Source: Acytostelium subglobosum LB1
Lineage: Eukaryota > Evosea > Eumycetozoa > Acytosteliales > Acytosteliaceae
DNA: 64,000 nucleotides
NCBI RefSeq assembly: GCF_000787575.1
Contig: NW_012236492.1
Coordinates: 62,001-126,000, forward strand
Reading direction: 5' to 3'
The notes beneath the pieces were generated by a model that had not been told where the DNA came from, searched no databases, and saw only the letters and a list, made by a program, of their open reading frames with translations. Positions 48,642 to 58,533 of this stretch are shown in pieces (position 1 is the stretch's first letter; the number at the start of each line of letters is the position of its first letter). Position numbers and translations under genes: made by a program.

Positions 48642-49555
48642 TTAGGCAACCAAGACACAGGCTCCACCGACAGCCTTGATCTTCTTCTCGGCGACCTTTG
48701 AGAAGTATCTGGCCTTGACAATGATTGGCTGGGATGGGAGGAGTCCGTGGCCCAAAACCTTGAAGAATCCCTATAATATTATATCGAATCACATATTAGT
48801 CATCGCGTCCTGTGTTCAATGTCGCTCGCAACTATCGCCTGTTGGGGTCTGTCGCTCTGTTCTGCTGTCAATGATTAATGAATGATCTTACTCTTTGGGT
48901 GACATCGACAACTGGGGCAGTGCCATCGTTCTTGGTGGCGAGCTCCTTGCGAACTGAGTCTGGGACAAAGGTCCAGATCTTCTCGAGGGAGACGGTTGGA
49001 CAGTAGGATCTGTGTCTAACCAAGTGGAAAGTTCTCATTCCAAGCTTACCAAAGTAACCTGGATGGCTGTGATGTTCAAAAAGTATCGTATGTGTAAGTG
49101 TCTACTCGAGTCATTCATCATCTTTCATCATCGATCCAATCAATCAATCATCATATCATCTAACTATTATAAGTATCCACATACTATTTGACGAAGTTGA
49201 TTCTGTGGTGAGTCAAACCTCCAGCGTTTCCACGACCACCAGCATGCTTTCTGTGCTTTCCTGTGTAGTTGTAGAGTTGTCAAGTTAGTCTCTTTCGTTC
49301 ATATCCTGTGTGTCTGGTTGCTGTGCTGCTGCTGCGTGTTGATAACATACCGACACGACCGTAACCGGCGCAAACGTCACCTCTGGACTTTCTGTGTTTA
49401 GAGAAACGGGTAGGCTATAGGATTGAGAGAGAGAGAGAGAGAGAGAGATATACATTGAACGATCCATCCATTGATTGATTGATATGACGAATGAGTTAGA
49501 TTCATTGGATAGATCTTGATGGTCACTCATTTGATCGATTCCTCTGACGTACCAT
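48642..49555 (-). CDS. rpl27a: 60S ribosomal protein L27a (uL15)
   Basis: Four or five exons. Exon 1 contributes only the start codon: ATG at 49553-49555 is followed directly by a GTACGT donor, and exon 2 (from 49414) starts [20 protein letters not shown]. Then [72 protein letters not shown] and the end [13 protein letters not shown]. It is a core protein of the large ribosomal subunit, about 148 residues. Introns are at about 49415-49552, 49265-49355, 49070-49185 and 48775-48890. The intron after the initiator codon is the oddest feature. Confidence 0.93.
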
Positions 49556-50337
49556 TCTGTGTGATTGGCGTTAATGATGAGTACAATGCACTGCTGTCGA
49601 TGATACTGCCATCCAAAGACATGACCTCGCCAAGTGTGTATCCTGCGCAGCACACGACCTCCTCTCCCACGTTCAACATCCCACACACAACTTTCAAATT
49701 GATTTATTTTAATTTTCATCAACCCAATCAAAACGTTACACTAGCGTTTGGTAATCCCAAACTCCACGGAAACTCAAACATTTAAGTTGGGATGTCTATC
49801 TACTCTATTAAATATCCCAATAACAATTAGTTAATAGTTATTATTCAATCAAATATTTAACATAGTTATAAATTCAAAAGATAATAATTATAAAAATGAA
49901 CCTAATCTTCAACCATCTCCCCTTCTCCAAGCCCAGAACAATGACCAACTTGGGGACAATCCCAATGATCTTCCCCTTCCCATCACTGAGAACAATGACC
50001 TACCAACAAGTCATCATCCAATCTGGATCAATGAGATAATATCTTACACAAACTATGGAAGACATTAAGATTGGCAAGTGAGACCAATATTTATTTAAAA
50101 CAATCAAATGATGAGATCACAGTACTTTTTGATCAAATGTTCAATGTATTGATAACTTTGGAGCATAGAGCTAAGTATCCAATTAAAGAACAAAGGTCCA
50201 TAAGTCAAATCATCAATCAAAGATATAATCAATGAGATAATATCTTATGATAATATCATCAGCCAAAAGTCATACAAACCCAAATATTATAAAATATCAA
50301 CTATAAGCTTATTAACTTCTTGGACACATATAAGGAT
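49556..50337. other. Upstream relic of the kelch gene
   Basis: AT-rich region without an intact gene. A frame at about 49898-50067 reads NEPNLQPSPLLQAQ and ends in HPIWINEIISYTNYGRH before a stop. INEIISY recurs near 50230. This looks like the F-box-like start of a dictyostelid gene, now out of frame with the kelch part downstream, or an exon I cannot join. Confidence 0.35.
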
Positions 50338-51213
50338 ATGGAGAAGTATATAAACGATCGGTTTGCTCCCGAACTTCTCATGAAAGTTCAAGTGCAAGTC
50401 AATCAGGATGAGATCCAATCATCCCTAAACCAATTCGATGACCCTACGTTATGGCAAAGACAATCAAATATGGACATTATTTGGTCGACCATCAAGAAGC
50501 TGATGGAATCTTGCTTGAAATTCAATGGACCAATTGGAGATTTTAGACTTGCTGATCTCAATGGCAATATAATATCTTTCAATGTCGAGGAAGATGATCA
50601 TCAAGAATACTCTTTGAATATTCTATCTTTGGAAACGTTCAAGTGGAAGTCCATAGGTACTGGCATACTCAATTCATTCAAGGGATCTGCGGTGGTCTAC
50701 GCCCGTGGAGGTATCTATTCATTTGGTGGCGTGAAACAGCCAACCAAATTCTCTCGTTACTCCCTCTCATCCAATCAATCTCATGATACATTAATCTTCT
50801 CAGACAGAGGATACTCATCAGCATGCTACAATGGAAGAAAGTACATCTATATAGTAGGTGGATTGTACAAGAGCACATTTCATGACAGAGTGGATCGTTT
50901 CAATCTGGACACTCAGGTGTTTGAACATATTGGGAGTCTTGGATTCAATGTTATATTGCCATGTATCCACTATTATAATGGCCATATTTTGATTGTATCT
51001 GGAAATTGTATCTATTATTTCGATGTCTCCCTAGGAAATACATGCTCCTTCAGTATTCCTAGTAGGAAAGTAATACGATCATGTTGCTTTGATGACCGAG
51101 GAAAGATATTCATACACTTTAATGACTCCTTCATTCAATGTTCATCACGATTGGATGATCAGGTTCCTGATCGATACTGCCACGGTGCAACAATGATTCA
51201 AGACAATAAATGA
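50338..51213 (+). CDS. Kelch-repeat protein, probably lacking its N terminus
   Basis: The open frame runs from 50293; the first ATG is 50338 (MEKYINDRFAPELLMKVQVQ). About 290 residues: an N-terminal helical part (IIWSTIKKLMESCLKF) and kelch-type beta-propeller blades (GSAVVYARGGIYSFGGV, RGYSSACYNGRKYIYIVGGL, DRFNLDTQVFEHIGSL, CIHYYNGHILIVSGN). Dictyostelid proteins of this kind usually carry a B-box zinc finger before the helix; none is visible, so the gene is N-terminally truncated, or an upstream exon is missed. A decayed copy of its last codons follows at 51285-51422. Function unknown; kelch propellers bind partners. Confidence 0.65.
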   Translation: MEKYINDRFAPELLMKVQVQVNQDEIQSSLNQFDDPTLWQRQSNMDIIWSTIKKLMESCLKFNGPIGDFRLADLNGNIISFNVEEDDHQEYSLNILSLETFKWKSIGTGILNSFKGSAVVYARGGIYSFGGVKQPTKFSRYSLSSNQSHDTLIFSDRGYSSACYNGRKYIYIVGGLYKSTFHDRVDRFNLDTQVFEHIGSLGFNVILPCIHYYNGHILIVSGNCIYYFDVSLGNTCSFSIPSRKVIRSCCFDDRGKIFIHFNDSFIQCSSRLDDQVPDRYCHGATMIQDNK

Positions 51214-51284
51214 ATCGTGTTGAATGATTGGTAGTACTAATCAATTGTGGGGGCCCCGACTCTTGATCTATTAATTGGACTACA

Positions 51285-51422
51285 AATTGAACGTGTCCAG
51301 CAGTCCATCCAGCCAAGTCGACAGATACGAGTTTGATGCTTACTCAACGATTATGACATACTACAATGGCTCAAGGTACTCTATAACGTCATGGTGTAAT
51401 AATGATTCAAGACAATAAATGA
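51285..51422 (+). pseudogene. Duplicated tail fragment of the kelch gene
   Basis: The last codons of the kelch gene (C-H-G-A-T-M-I-Q-D-N-K-stop) reappear at 51387-51422 as R-H-G-V-I-M-I-Q-D-N-K-stop. Sequence before it reads SQVDRYEFDAYST and TYYNGSRYS, kelch-like in rhythm. The shared DNA stretch is AATGATTCAAGACAATAAAT. It is a fragment of a second, decayed copy and ends 39 bp before the mannosidase stop codon. Confidence 0.55.
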
Positions 51423-51460
51423 ATGGTGGATTAGAATGATGGGATTGGACCCGTGATCGT

Positions 51461-54400
51461 TTAGTTGGACTCCAAAGTAATGATGTAGGTTCTGACATCC
51501 ATTGGGCTGATCTGGACGGTGAAGTCACCGTTGAGGGATGGCTGAACTGGCTTGACGTTGGCAGAGTTAGTGTTCCAGTTGAGACGGTTGACGGCGGCCA
51601 ACTTCATGGTGGCCGACAGGTTCATCTCTGTGACCGATGTGACCTGGTAGAAGGCGAAAATGGTGGTGATGTCAACAGAGATGGTCTGGGTGTCGACAGT
51701 GTCCTGACCATCGATGGCGTAGATGTTCTGCAGACGCAACACGATGGCGCTGTCGCTGTTGTCCAGCCACTGGAGGGTGAGCAGACGGATGCCCTGGGGC
51801 AGGTCGTAGTTCAGTGGGCTGTAGGTGCCCTGGTACATGGAAGACCAGACGTTGGAGCTGTAGGTGGTGGTGGTGAACACGGGGAACAGTGGGTGCTGGT
51901 GGGCCAATGCCAGTGGACGGTAGAAGGACTGGGCGTCGTTGTTGATCTGGTGGAAGACGATTCTGGTGGTGGTGATGATCTGGGTGGACTCGTTCATGGG
52001 CTCGCCGACTCCACGGCCGTCGTCCATCAAAGTACGGCGGTGCAGCATCATCTCGAGTTCACCGTTGCCCAGGGAGGCACAGGAGCGCGAGCGGTCGGTG
52101 ATGAAGGTCAGCTGCAGGTTCTGGTTGGTGTCCTGCAGGTAGGTGATGGCGTTCAGTGGCACGTAGTTGCCAGAGGTTGGCTGCATGACGGTGTAGTTCC
52201 ACGATGGACGGTAGTTGATGATTCTCTGCTGCATCTCCATACCGTTCGAGTCGGAGTACCAGGTGTTGTTGGTGTTCAAGCTGGTGTTGTAGCGAGTGAC
52301 AACCTCCTTGCCCAAGCCGTCTGAGATGTCGATTGGGCCGACGGTCTCCTCGACCTCGAGGAAGTAGGCGTTGGCGTACAGACGGAAGATCTGGACCATG
52401 TTCTCGTTCCAGAAACGGGTGATGGTCGACACCTCTGGGCCGTTGACGACAGACACTGTTGGGTTGGTGGTGGTGTAGGCGGTGGGCTCCTGGTTGACTG
52501 GACGGAAGATGTAGGCACCATCGCACTGGTCCGACACAGAATCGCCGACAGATGGGGCGTAGGTCATGAACTGCTGGGTGACGTTGATGTAGGTGCCAGA
52601 GGTGACATTGGTGATGCTCACGATGGCACCGGTGGTGGCGTCGAAGCGGACCGAGATGAATGGGTTCTGGAGAACGATCTGGCTGTCGTGGACTGAGGGT
52701 GTGGCAGCCTCAGCGACGTCGGCGGCAGTGGTCTCCTCAGCTTGAGCTGGGGCGATGATGTAGGTGGCGTATCCCATTGGTGGGACCTCGGCAACGAAGG
52801 TGACCCAGGCAGAACCGTCGAGCTCGACGGTGGTCTGTGACTTGATGGCGCCGTTGTTGTTGGACACAGACACTTGAGCGATGGGCACTGGCAAGTTGAC
52901 GTACTCGTAACGAGTCCAGGACAGAGAGTTGTACAGGACGACGGGAACAGAGGTGTTGAACACCAAGTAGTCGAGGACTGGGCACGACGACTCGTTGAGC
53001 AGTGGGCAGAATGACATGGATGGGATTGGGTTGCTGGAGGTTCCGGCGAGCAGCTGGCCAACAACGGTGTTCAACACAGAGTAGGCAGAGTACTGACCAA
53101 TGGAGAGACGCTGGGCATAGTCGTAGGCGACGTGCTGTTGCTCGGTACCGGCGACAGCGTCGTGGTGCTGGGCGACACCCTGGGCCTCACGGAGGACCTC
53201 AACCTGGGGGAACATCGACTGGACGTTTGGAATGCTGCTCTGGGAGGTGACCATCAGCTGCTCGGTGACGTGCAGCAGGGCGTTGGTCTGACGCACGTAT
53301 CCCTTGAGGGCGGGACGTGAGACAAAGTAACCGGTCCAGTATGAATAGGGACCGTCGGCGTATGGGAACAAGTCGTCGGTCTTGACGTTCCAGGTGAGGT
53401 TGGCGGCGTTGACGGCGTCGATGTAGATCGATGGGGTCGAGTAGAGCAAGTTCATGTTGTACTGTGGGTTGGCGTTGATGTAGGCAATCAACTTGTCCAA
53501 GTTCTTAAAGTACATGTTGGCGTTCATGTAGGCAAAGTCACAGCCCATTGGAACCAACACGTTGTTGGACTGGTAGTGAGTGGAGTACTCCTGAGCGACG
53601 GCGATGAAAGCCTCTGCACGCTCCTGGATGTTAACGTTGAACAAGTTTGGATCGTCTTGGATGGGGTCATCACCACCCTCAAAGTTGAAGCCTGATGGTG
53701 TGCAGTACATAGCTCTCAAGACACTTGTGAACACCTGGTACTCTGGGTTGGATCTTGATCCTCTCCACATGAACTCCATCTGCTTGTCCTGGAGTCTCCA
53801 GTCCTATATATACATGTGTGATTGATTGAATGAACGAGTGAGTGCGTTGATTCGTTTCTCGAATGGATGGCTGGATAATTGATCACTTACAATATCTTGG
53901 TAGTCCATACGACCAATGATAAAGGCGTCGAAACCAATGTTACCAAAGATGGCGGATTGAGCGTTAGAATGTCCGAACGGATCGATGTGCCAGCCAATCT
54001 TGGGTGTGACACCAAAGTTCTCGTTGATGAACTGGTGGCCCAGGGTCATCTGATCGATGATGTCGTCGTAGTAGGTGGTGGCCTCGTCATTCATGCACCA
54101 GCCTCCGTTGATGAACTCGAGCTGTCCGTTGCGGACCAACTCAGTGACGGACTTTTGAGTGGCGGGAGTCTGCTCTCTCCACCAACGCATAAAGAAGGCA
54201 ATCTCGACGTAGATAAATCTGCGCTCTGGGTTCTGCAACAGACCAGTCACGACAGAGTCCAATGTGTACTGAACACCAGCAGTTTGAATTGACATGTTGG
54301 CACCATAATAGTACTCGTCAACAGTCTTGAGCCATCCTACATCCTAAACATCGAGTTGATTGATTGATTGATTGATGTCAGTACACTGAATGTATGATTG

Positions 54401-54559
54401 ATTGATTGGATAATCAAACAAACATACATCATGAGTATGAGCAACGAGATGAACGTTGAGGATGTTGGAACCCATTGGAGCAATGTTTGGCTTTCCGGCC
54501 ATGACCATTGCACCAAGACACACAAGTGTCATCAACATAATAGTACCAGAGATTCTCAT
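51461..54559 (-). CDS. manA: Lysosomal alpha-mannosidase (GH38)
   Basis: Three exons, about 980 residues: 54427-54559 (signal peptide [17 protein letters not shown], then [10 protein letters not shown]), about 53895-54343 and 51461-53803. The [12 protein letters not shown] zinc site spans the first intron. [13 protein letters not shown] holds the nucleophile aspartate; [19 protein letters not shown] is the second zinc-site region. GH38 enzymes strip alpha-mannose from glycoproteins in lysosomes. D. discoideum ManA is a classical developmentally regulated lysosomal enzyme, and this appears to be its ortholog. Many N-glycosylation sites are present. Codon use is strongly biased to C/G-ending codons, suggesting high expression. 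Its N-glycan substrates link it loosely to the MRH receptors nearby. Confidence 0.93.
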
Positions 54560-55701
54560 TTCTAATCTTTGATATATCTGTATCTTTATATTTATTTATA
54601 TATATATATATACTTAAATGGTATTGAACCTAATGTCAATGATTGTTAGGGTTGGATTGGATTGGAACAGTAACATGAGTGTGAAACAGAAAGCGACAGG
54701 GAAGGGTATTGAGTGAGTGTGGAGGGGGTTGATTGATGGGGATGGCGACAATCATACACTCACATGGTCATTCATTTATTCAACTTTACGACACTCACCC
54801 GCATTTATGACATTCAACACACGTTCATTCTCTCTTGATAACTTTGTTTGTTGCTGTTGTTTGAAATTGATGATGATCACTCCTGTTTGTGCGCCCAAGT
54901 CCGAACCATCAATCGCAAACATGTTCAAAAAATATCTGGGTAAAGGGGCCAATGAGTTGTGAATTTGACCTGGGTTATTGGTCTTTGGATTAATTATTAA
55001 TATTTTTTTATTCGTTGTTTCATATTCGGAAGACCGGAATTTAAAGACGACAAAAGTGTAAGTCGGGTTTGAATGAAGCAGTAACCTTATTTGCATCATT
55101 AGGGACATGTACACGTTCCCTTGGCGACATCTATGTTTGGAATAACAAGACCGACCTGGTATTATTGTTATGACATTATTGTAGGGTCTATTCAAACAGA
55201 ATGAGTGATCAACATTTTAAAGAATGAACCAAGACAGGCATGTTATTTGAACATATAACAAGAGGTATAATCAATGATTCTTACATACTCTTGAGTCTAG
55301 TCAACTAGATCATGATCCAGAGAGATTGGTAAAGAAGTGTGATGGAGAATAGAGAAGAACATCCAAGCATTCCATTACATAACCAAAGCATTGGTTGGTG
55401 GTGATGAGATTGAATGACAGGGAGTGACCTGCCCATTAACCGATCTCTAGTAGCTTGAAACGTTGGGTAGGGAACCCACGATGCTGCATCCACTAGCGTT
55501 GGAATAAAATTAATAAGAATAGTTTTGAACAGCCACAACTTTGTTGTTGTTGAAGATGAGTGGTCAGCTGACATCAACTGCTCGTTCATTGAGTGCTCCA
55601 GTATGTGGCCCAACCTTTCATTCATTCATTCATTATTCAAACAACATATTATTTGTGTGCATGTGTACAAGCATGTCACAATCTTCAAATTGAAGACCCT
55701 G
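54560..55701. other. Intergenic region with a possible small gene
   Basis: About 1.1 kb. A minus-strand frame starting at an ATG near 54919 (MFAIDGSDLGAQTGVIIINF..., 48 codons to 54776) looks protein-like and has a possible GTGAGT donor near its end, but I recognise no family. The rest, including the leader of the zinc-finger gene, shows nothing. Confidence 0.35.
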
Positions 55702-57141
55702 ATGGCCAAAAGAAAGAATATCATACCAAACACAACAACGACTACTACCACAACAACTACAACAACAACAACATCATCAACAGCAACAAACAGTAGCCGA
55801 AGTAGAAATAGTAACAGAGAAAGCGACGACGATAATAACAATAATAATAACAATAACAATAATAATATTAATAATAATAATAACAACAATAATAGCATCG
55901 ATGAAAAGAAGAGATTTAAATGTAAACATGTTGGATGTAACAAAATATATAACCATAAGCAGGGCAGAAGCAAACATAACAAGAAGCTTCATAGCAGCCC
56001 TTGCACGACCTTTTGTCAGAACTGTGAGCGACGTAAACAGGAGGATTTGAAACTGGATGAGGAAGGCGTGAGGTGCAGACACAATCGGTGTCACTCGACG
56101 AGGGAGAAGTTTGTGAGCAGCAATCTGGCAAAGCATGAGAAGAAGAAACACAAGCTTTGCCAGCCTGACTGTCCCATATGCTTGGGCTTGCCATTACCCA
56201 AACGAGGCTCCAGACGAGGAACCAGTGGCGCTGGTGGTGGCTATGGTGGTGGCTCTGGTGTGAAGGGTACTATTTTCTCTGGGAAGGGTACTGGGGTCAG
56301 CGATATCAAACCAGAGACTGTTCTTACACCTGGCACTATCAACACCATGTCTATCAGTCAGATCACCGATGTCGTCCAGCCGGCAGACACAATAGCCGAC
56401 CTGGATGATATCACAACCAACACCACAACCTCCACCACAACCACGTCCACCACTTCCACCACCTCGACAACAGGTTGGCCGCGACATCTGGACAACGATC
56501 ATTATTCGTCGATTGAGTGCAAAACACCAGACGACGATCTTGATTCACCTCCAGCATCCAGCGACCCTGATTCTCCACCAGCGACCAATGTTAGGATGGA
56601 GGATTACACTGGCGAGGAGGACGAGGAGGAGGATGAGACGGTGGTTGAGGCGACGGTGGAGGAGGATGAGTCTGACGAGGAGATCGAGGAGGATCATGAG
56701 CTCCTGATGACGACAGGTGCCAACATGGCATCGCATAGGAGGTGGCAAAAGTTGTTCGTTGGCTGTGATGTGGAGGCCAAGACCGACGCTGACACACCGG
56801 ACAGGTTTGCGTGGTATGAGGGTATATTGTTTCGTAAAGAAAACTTCCCTTTCTGCATTGTACAGTACAATCAGGAGCGCTACTGCACGAGGTTGGTGGA
56901 GTTTGAGTCTCTGCACATCAAAAGGATACGACCAGTGTCCAATTGTCTATTACAGGTCAGCGAAGCGCGATACATGTTGAAGGTTATGGTGTTCTACAAT
57001 CTGCGATACTACTCTGGCAAACTTATAGATCTCAATCTCAAATGGAACAGGATACCTCTGGAATCCGTCACAGTGAACATTAGAGACTTGAACGTCATAT
57101 TTAGGGCCTCTTGGAATTGCGTTTATAAATTACCGCCTTAA
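55702..57141 (+). CDS. Zinc-finger protein with possible Tudor-like C terminus
   Basis: About 479 residues from the ATG at 55702 (MAKRKNIIPN); the frame is open further upstream but that part looks untranslated. Thr and Asn runs are followed by a C2H2-like finger (FKCKHVGCNKIYNHKQGRSKH) and a second, less regular Cys/His segment (VRCRHNRCHSTREKF, NLAKHEKKKH, CQPDCPICLGLP). The middle is Gly-, Thr- and acidic-rich. The C-terminal 130 residues are conserved-looking (WQKLFVGCDVEAKTDADTP, RFAWYEGILF, FCIVQYNQERYCTRLVEF), with the G-x-x-V-x-A...W-Y-x-G-x-I...V-x-Y rhythm of Tudor/Agenet chromatin readers. A nuclear DNA- or chromatin-binding role is inference. Confidence 0.7.
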   Translation: MAKRKNIIPNTTTTTTTTTTTTTTSSTATNSSRSRNSNRESDDDNNNNNNNNNNNINNNNNNNNSIDEKKRFKCKHVGCNKIYNHKQGRSKHNKKLHSSPCTTFCQNCERRKQEDLKLDEEGVRCRHNRCHSTREKFVSSNLAKHEKKKHKLCQPDCPICLGLPLPKRGSRRGTSGAGGGYGGGSGVKGTIFSGKGTGVSDIKPETVLTPGTINTMSISQITDVVQPADTIADLDDITTNTTTSTTTTSTTSTTSTTGWPRHLDNDHYSSIECKTPDDDLDSPPASSDPDSPPATNVRMEDYTGEEDEEEDETVVEATVEEDESDEEIEEDHELLMTTGANMASHRRWQKLFVGCDVEAKTDADTPDRFAWYEGILFRKENFPFCIVQYNQERYCTRLVEFESLHIKRIRPVSNCLLQVSEARYMLKVMVFYNLRYYSGKLIDLNLKWNRIPLESVTVNIRDLNVIFRASWNCVYKLPP

Positions 57142-57524
57142 GAAGACCTTTCTTTCATTTGTAGTTGGATAGAGAGACATGTACAGCAGTGCTCTTTACA
57201 ACTTTCAATGACATTTCGGTTCGTCTGGAACATTAATTATATCTCTCAATAGTTTGTTTGTTATTATTATTATTATACATACTTACTTACCATTCCTTCT
57301 CTCTCTCTCTTTGCCAGGGACATTGAGTGATTGACCAAAGTATTCAGTTTGTCTGTCTGACTCAGCAGTTGCCAGCTCACACATTTTCACTCACAATCAA
57401 CCAAACAAACAAACAAAACACACACTTTTGGTGAACTTGATCAAGTTCAGTGAGCTAAATTAAACAAGTATTTGTTGTTGTACTTATTAGGCATTCATTT
57501 ATATACATACAAAGAGATAAAGAG
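57142..57524. other. Intergenic region
   Basis: 380 bp with a (TTA)n run, a pyrimidine-rich CTCTCTCTCT stretch and AACAAACAAAC repeats before the coatomer gene. Nothing else is seen. Confidence 0.6.
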
Positions 57525-58214
57525 ATGGTATTGAGCGATTTTGATTTGGTTTGCCAGATAAAGGCTGTAATCATTATGGATAGTAATGGCAAGCGAATAC
57601 GTAGTCTCTTCTATGATAGTGCACTCAATGATTTCAAGACAGAGAAGGATAAGAGAGCATTCGAATTAAGACTACATGAGAAGAATAAGGTTACAAATAG
57701 TATGTTTGTTGTTGTTGACTAAGTATCATCATTAGTACTAACATGATACACATTATAAAGGTGAGTTGGAGATAATTGATCAATACATTGTTGTAGGAGG
57801 AAAGACTGGAGATATACAGGTCTATGTTGTAGGACTCAACTCTGTTAATGAGTTGGCATTGTTGGACGTACTAAATGTCATCACAAGTCTGATGCGAAGG
57901 ATATGTGCCACAGAGGACTCTTCAATCATCTCAAAGAAGTTGTTGTTGGAGAACTACAACATGCTTTGTTTGTATTTAGATGAAGTTATCAATGATGGGT
58001 ATGTGAACATTTCAGATGGTCAATCGGTCACTCAGGTCACTCAATGAATGAATGAACGATACTAACACACAGCAACAACAACAGCATTGTATTCGAAGTC
58101 GATGAGGACACCATTGTTGGAAGAGTTCCACTTGCCGATCAGAGTATGACCGATTTGAACAATGCAATTGAGTTGGCCAAAGAAAGATTCTCAATCTTTA
58201 CCAAAGGCAGATAA
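57525..58214 (+). CDS. copZ: Coatomer subunit zeta
   Basis: Three exons (57525-57700, about 57761-57998, about 58075-58214), about 180 residues, normal for the family. Longin-type fold: VCQIKAVIIMDSNGKRIRSL, FYDSALNDFKTEKDKRAFE, then ELEIIDQYIVVGGKTGDIQV, YNMLCLYLDEVINDG, IVFEVDEDTIVGRVPLAD and IELAKERFSIFTKGR. It is the small subunit of the COPI F-subcomplex, which coats Golgi-to-ER vesicles. The start is the ATG after an AT-rich leader. The introns carry CTAAC-like branch sites. Confidence 0.92.
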
Positions 58215-58533
58215 GATAGATAGATAGACGGAAAAGATAGATAGATAGATAAAATAACATAATCTTGTGCACATATATTATTACATATAACCATCCATGT
58301 TGTCATTCATTCTCAATGACTTCCATTCCAGCTTTCCACGTCGACAACCCCCTGCACTCACCTCTATTTTTGGAATAGGTTTCATTGAATTCTTCTAAGA
58401 TCTATCTATCTGTGTGATTGACTGAAACGAATGGATATTGTTGCAAATGAACCAATGTCTAATGTCATTCATTCATTCATAATAAACTAAATCTATAACA
58501 AATACATAATATATATATATATACAATACACTG
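58215..58533. other. Intergenic region
   Basis: About 320 bp with (GATA)n just after the coatomer stop and a TATATATATATA run just before the next start. No gene. Confidence 0.6.
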
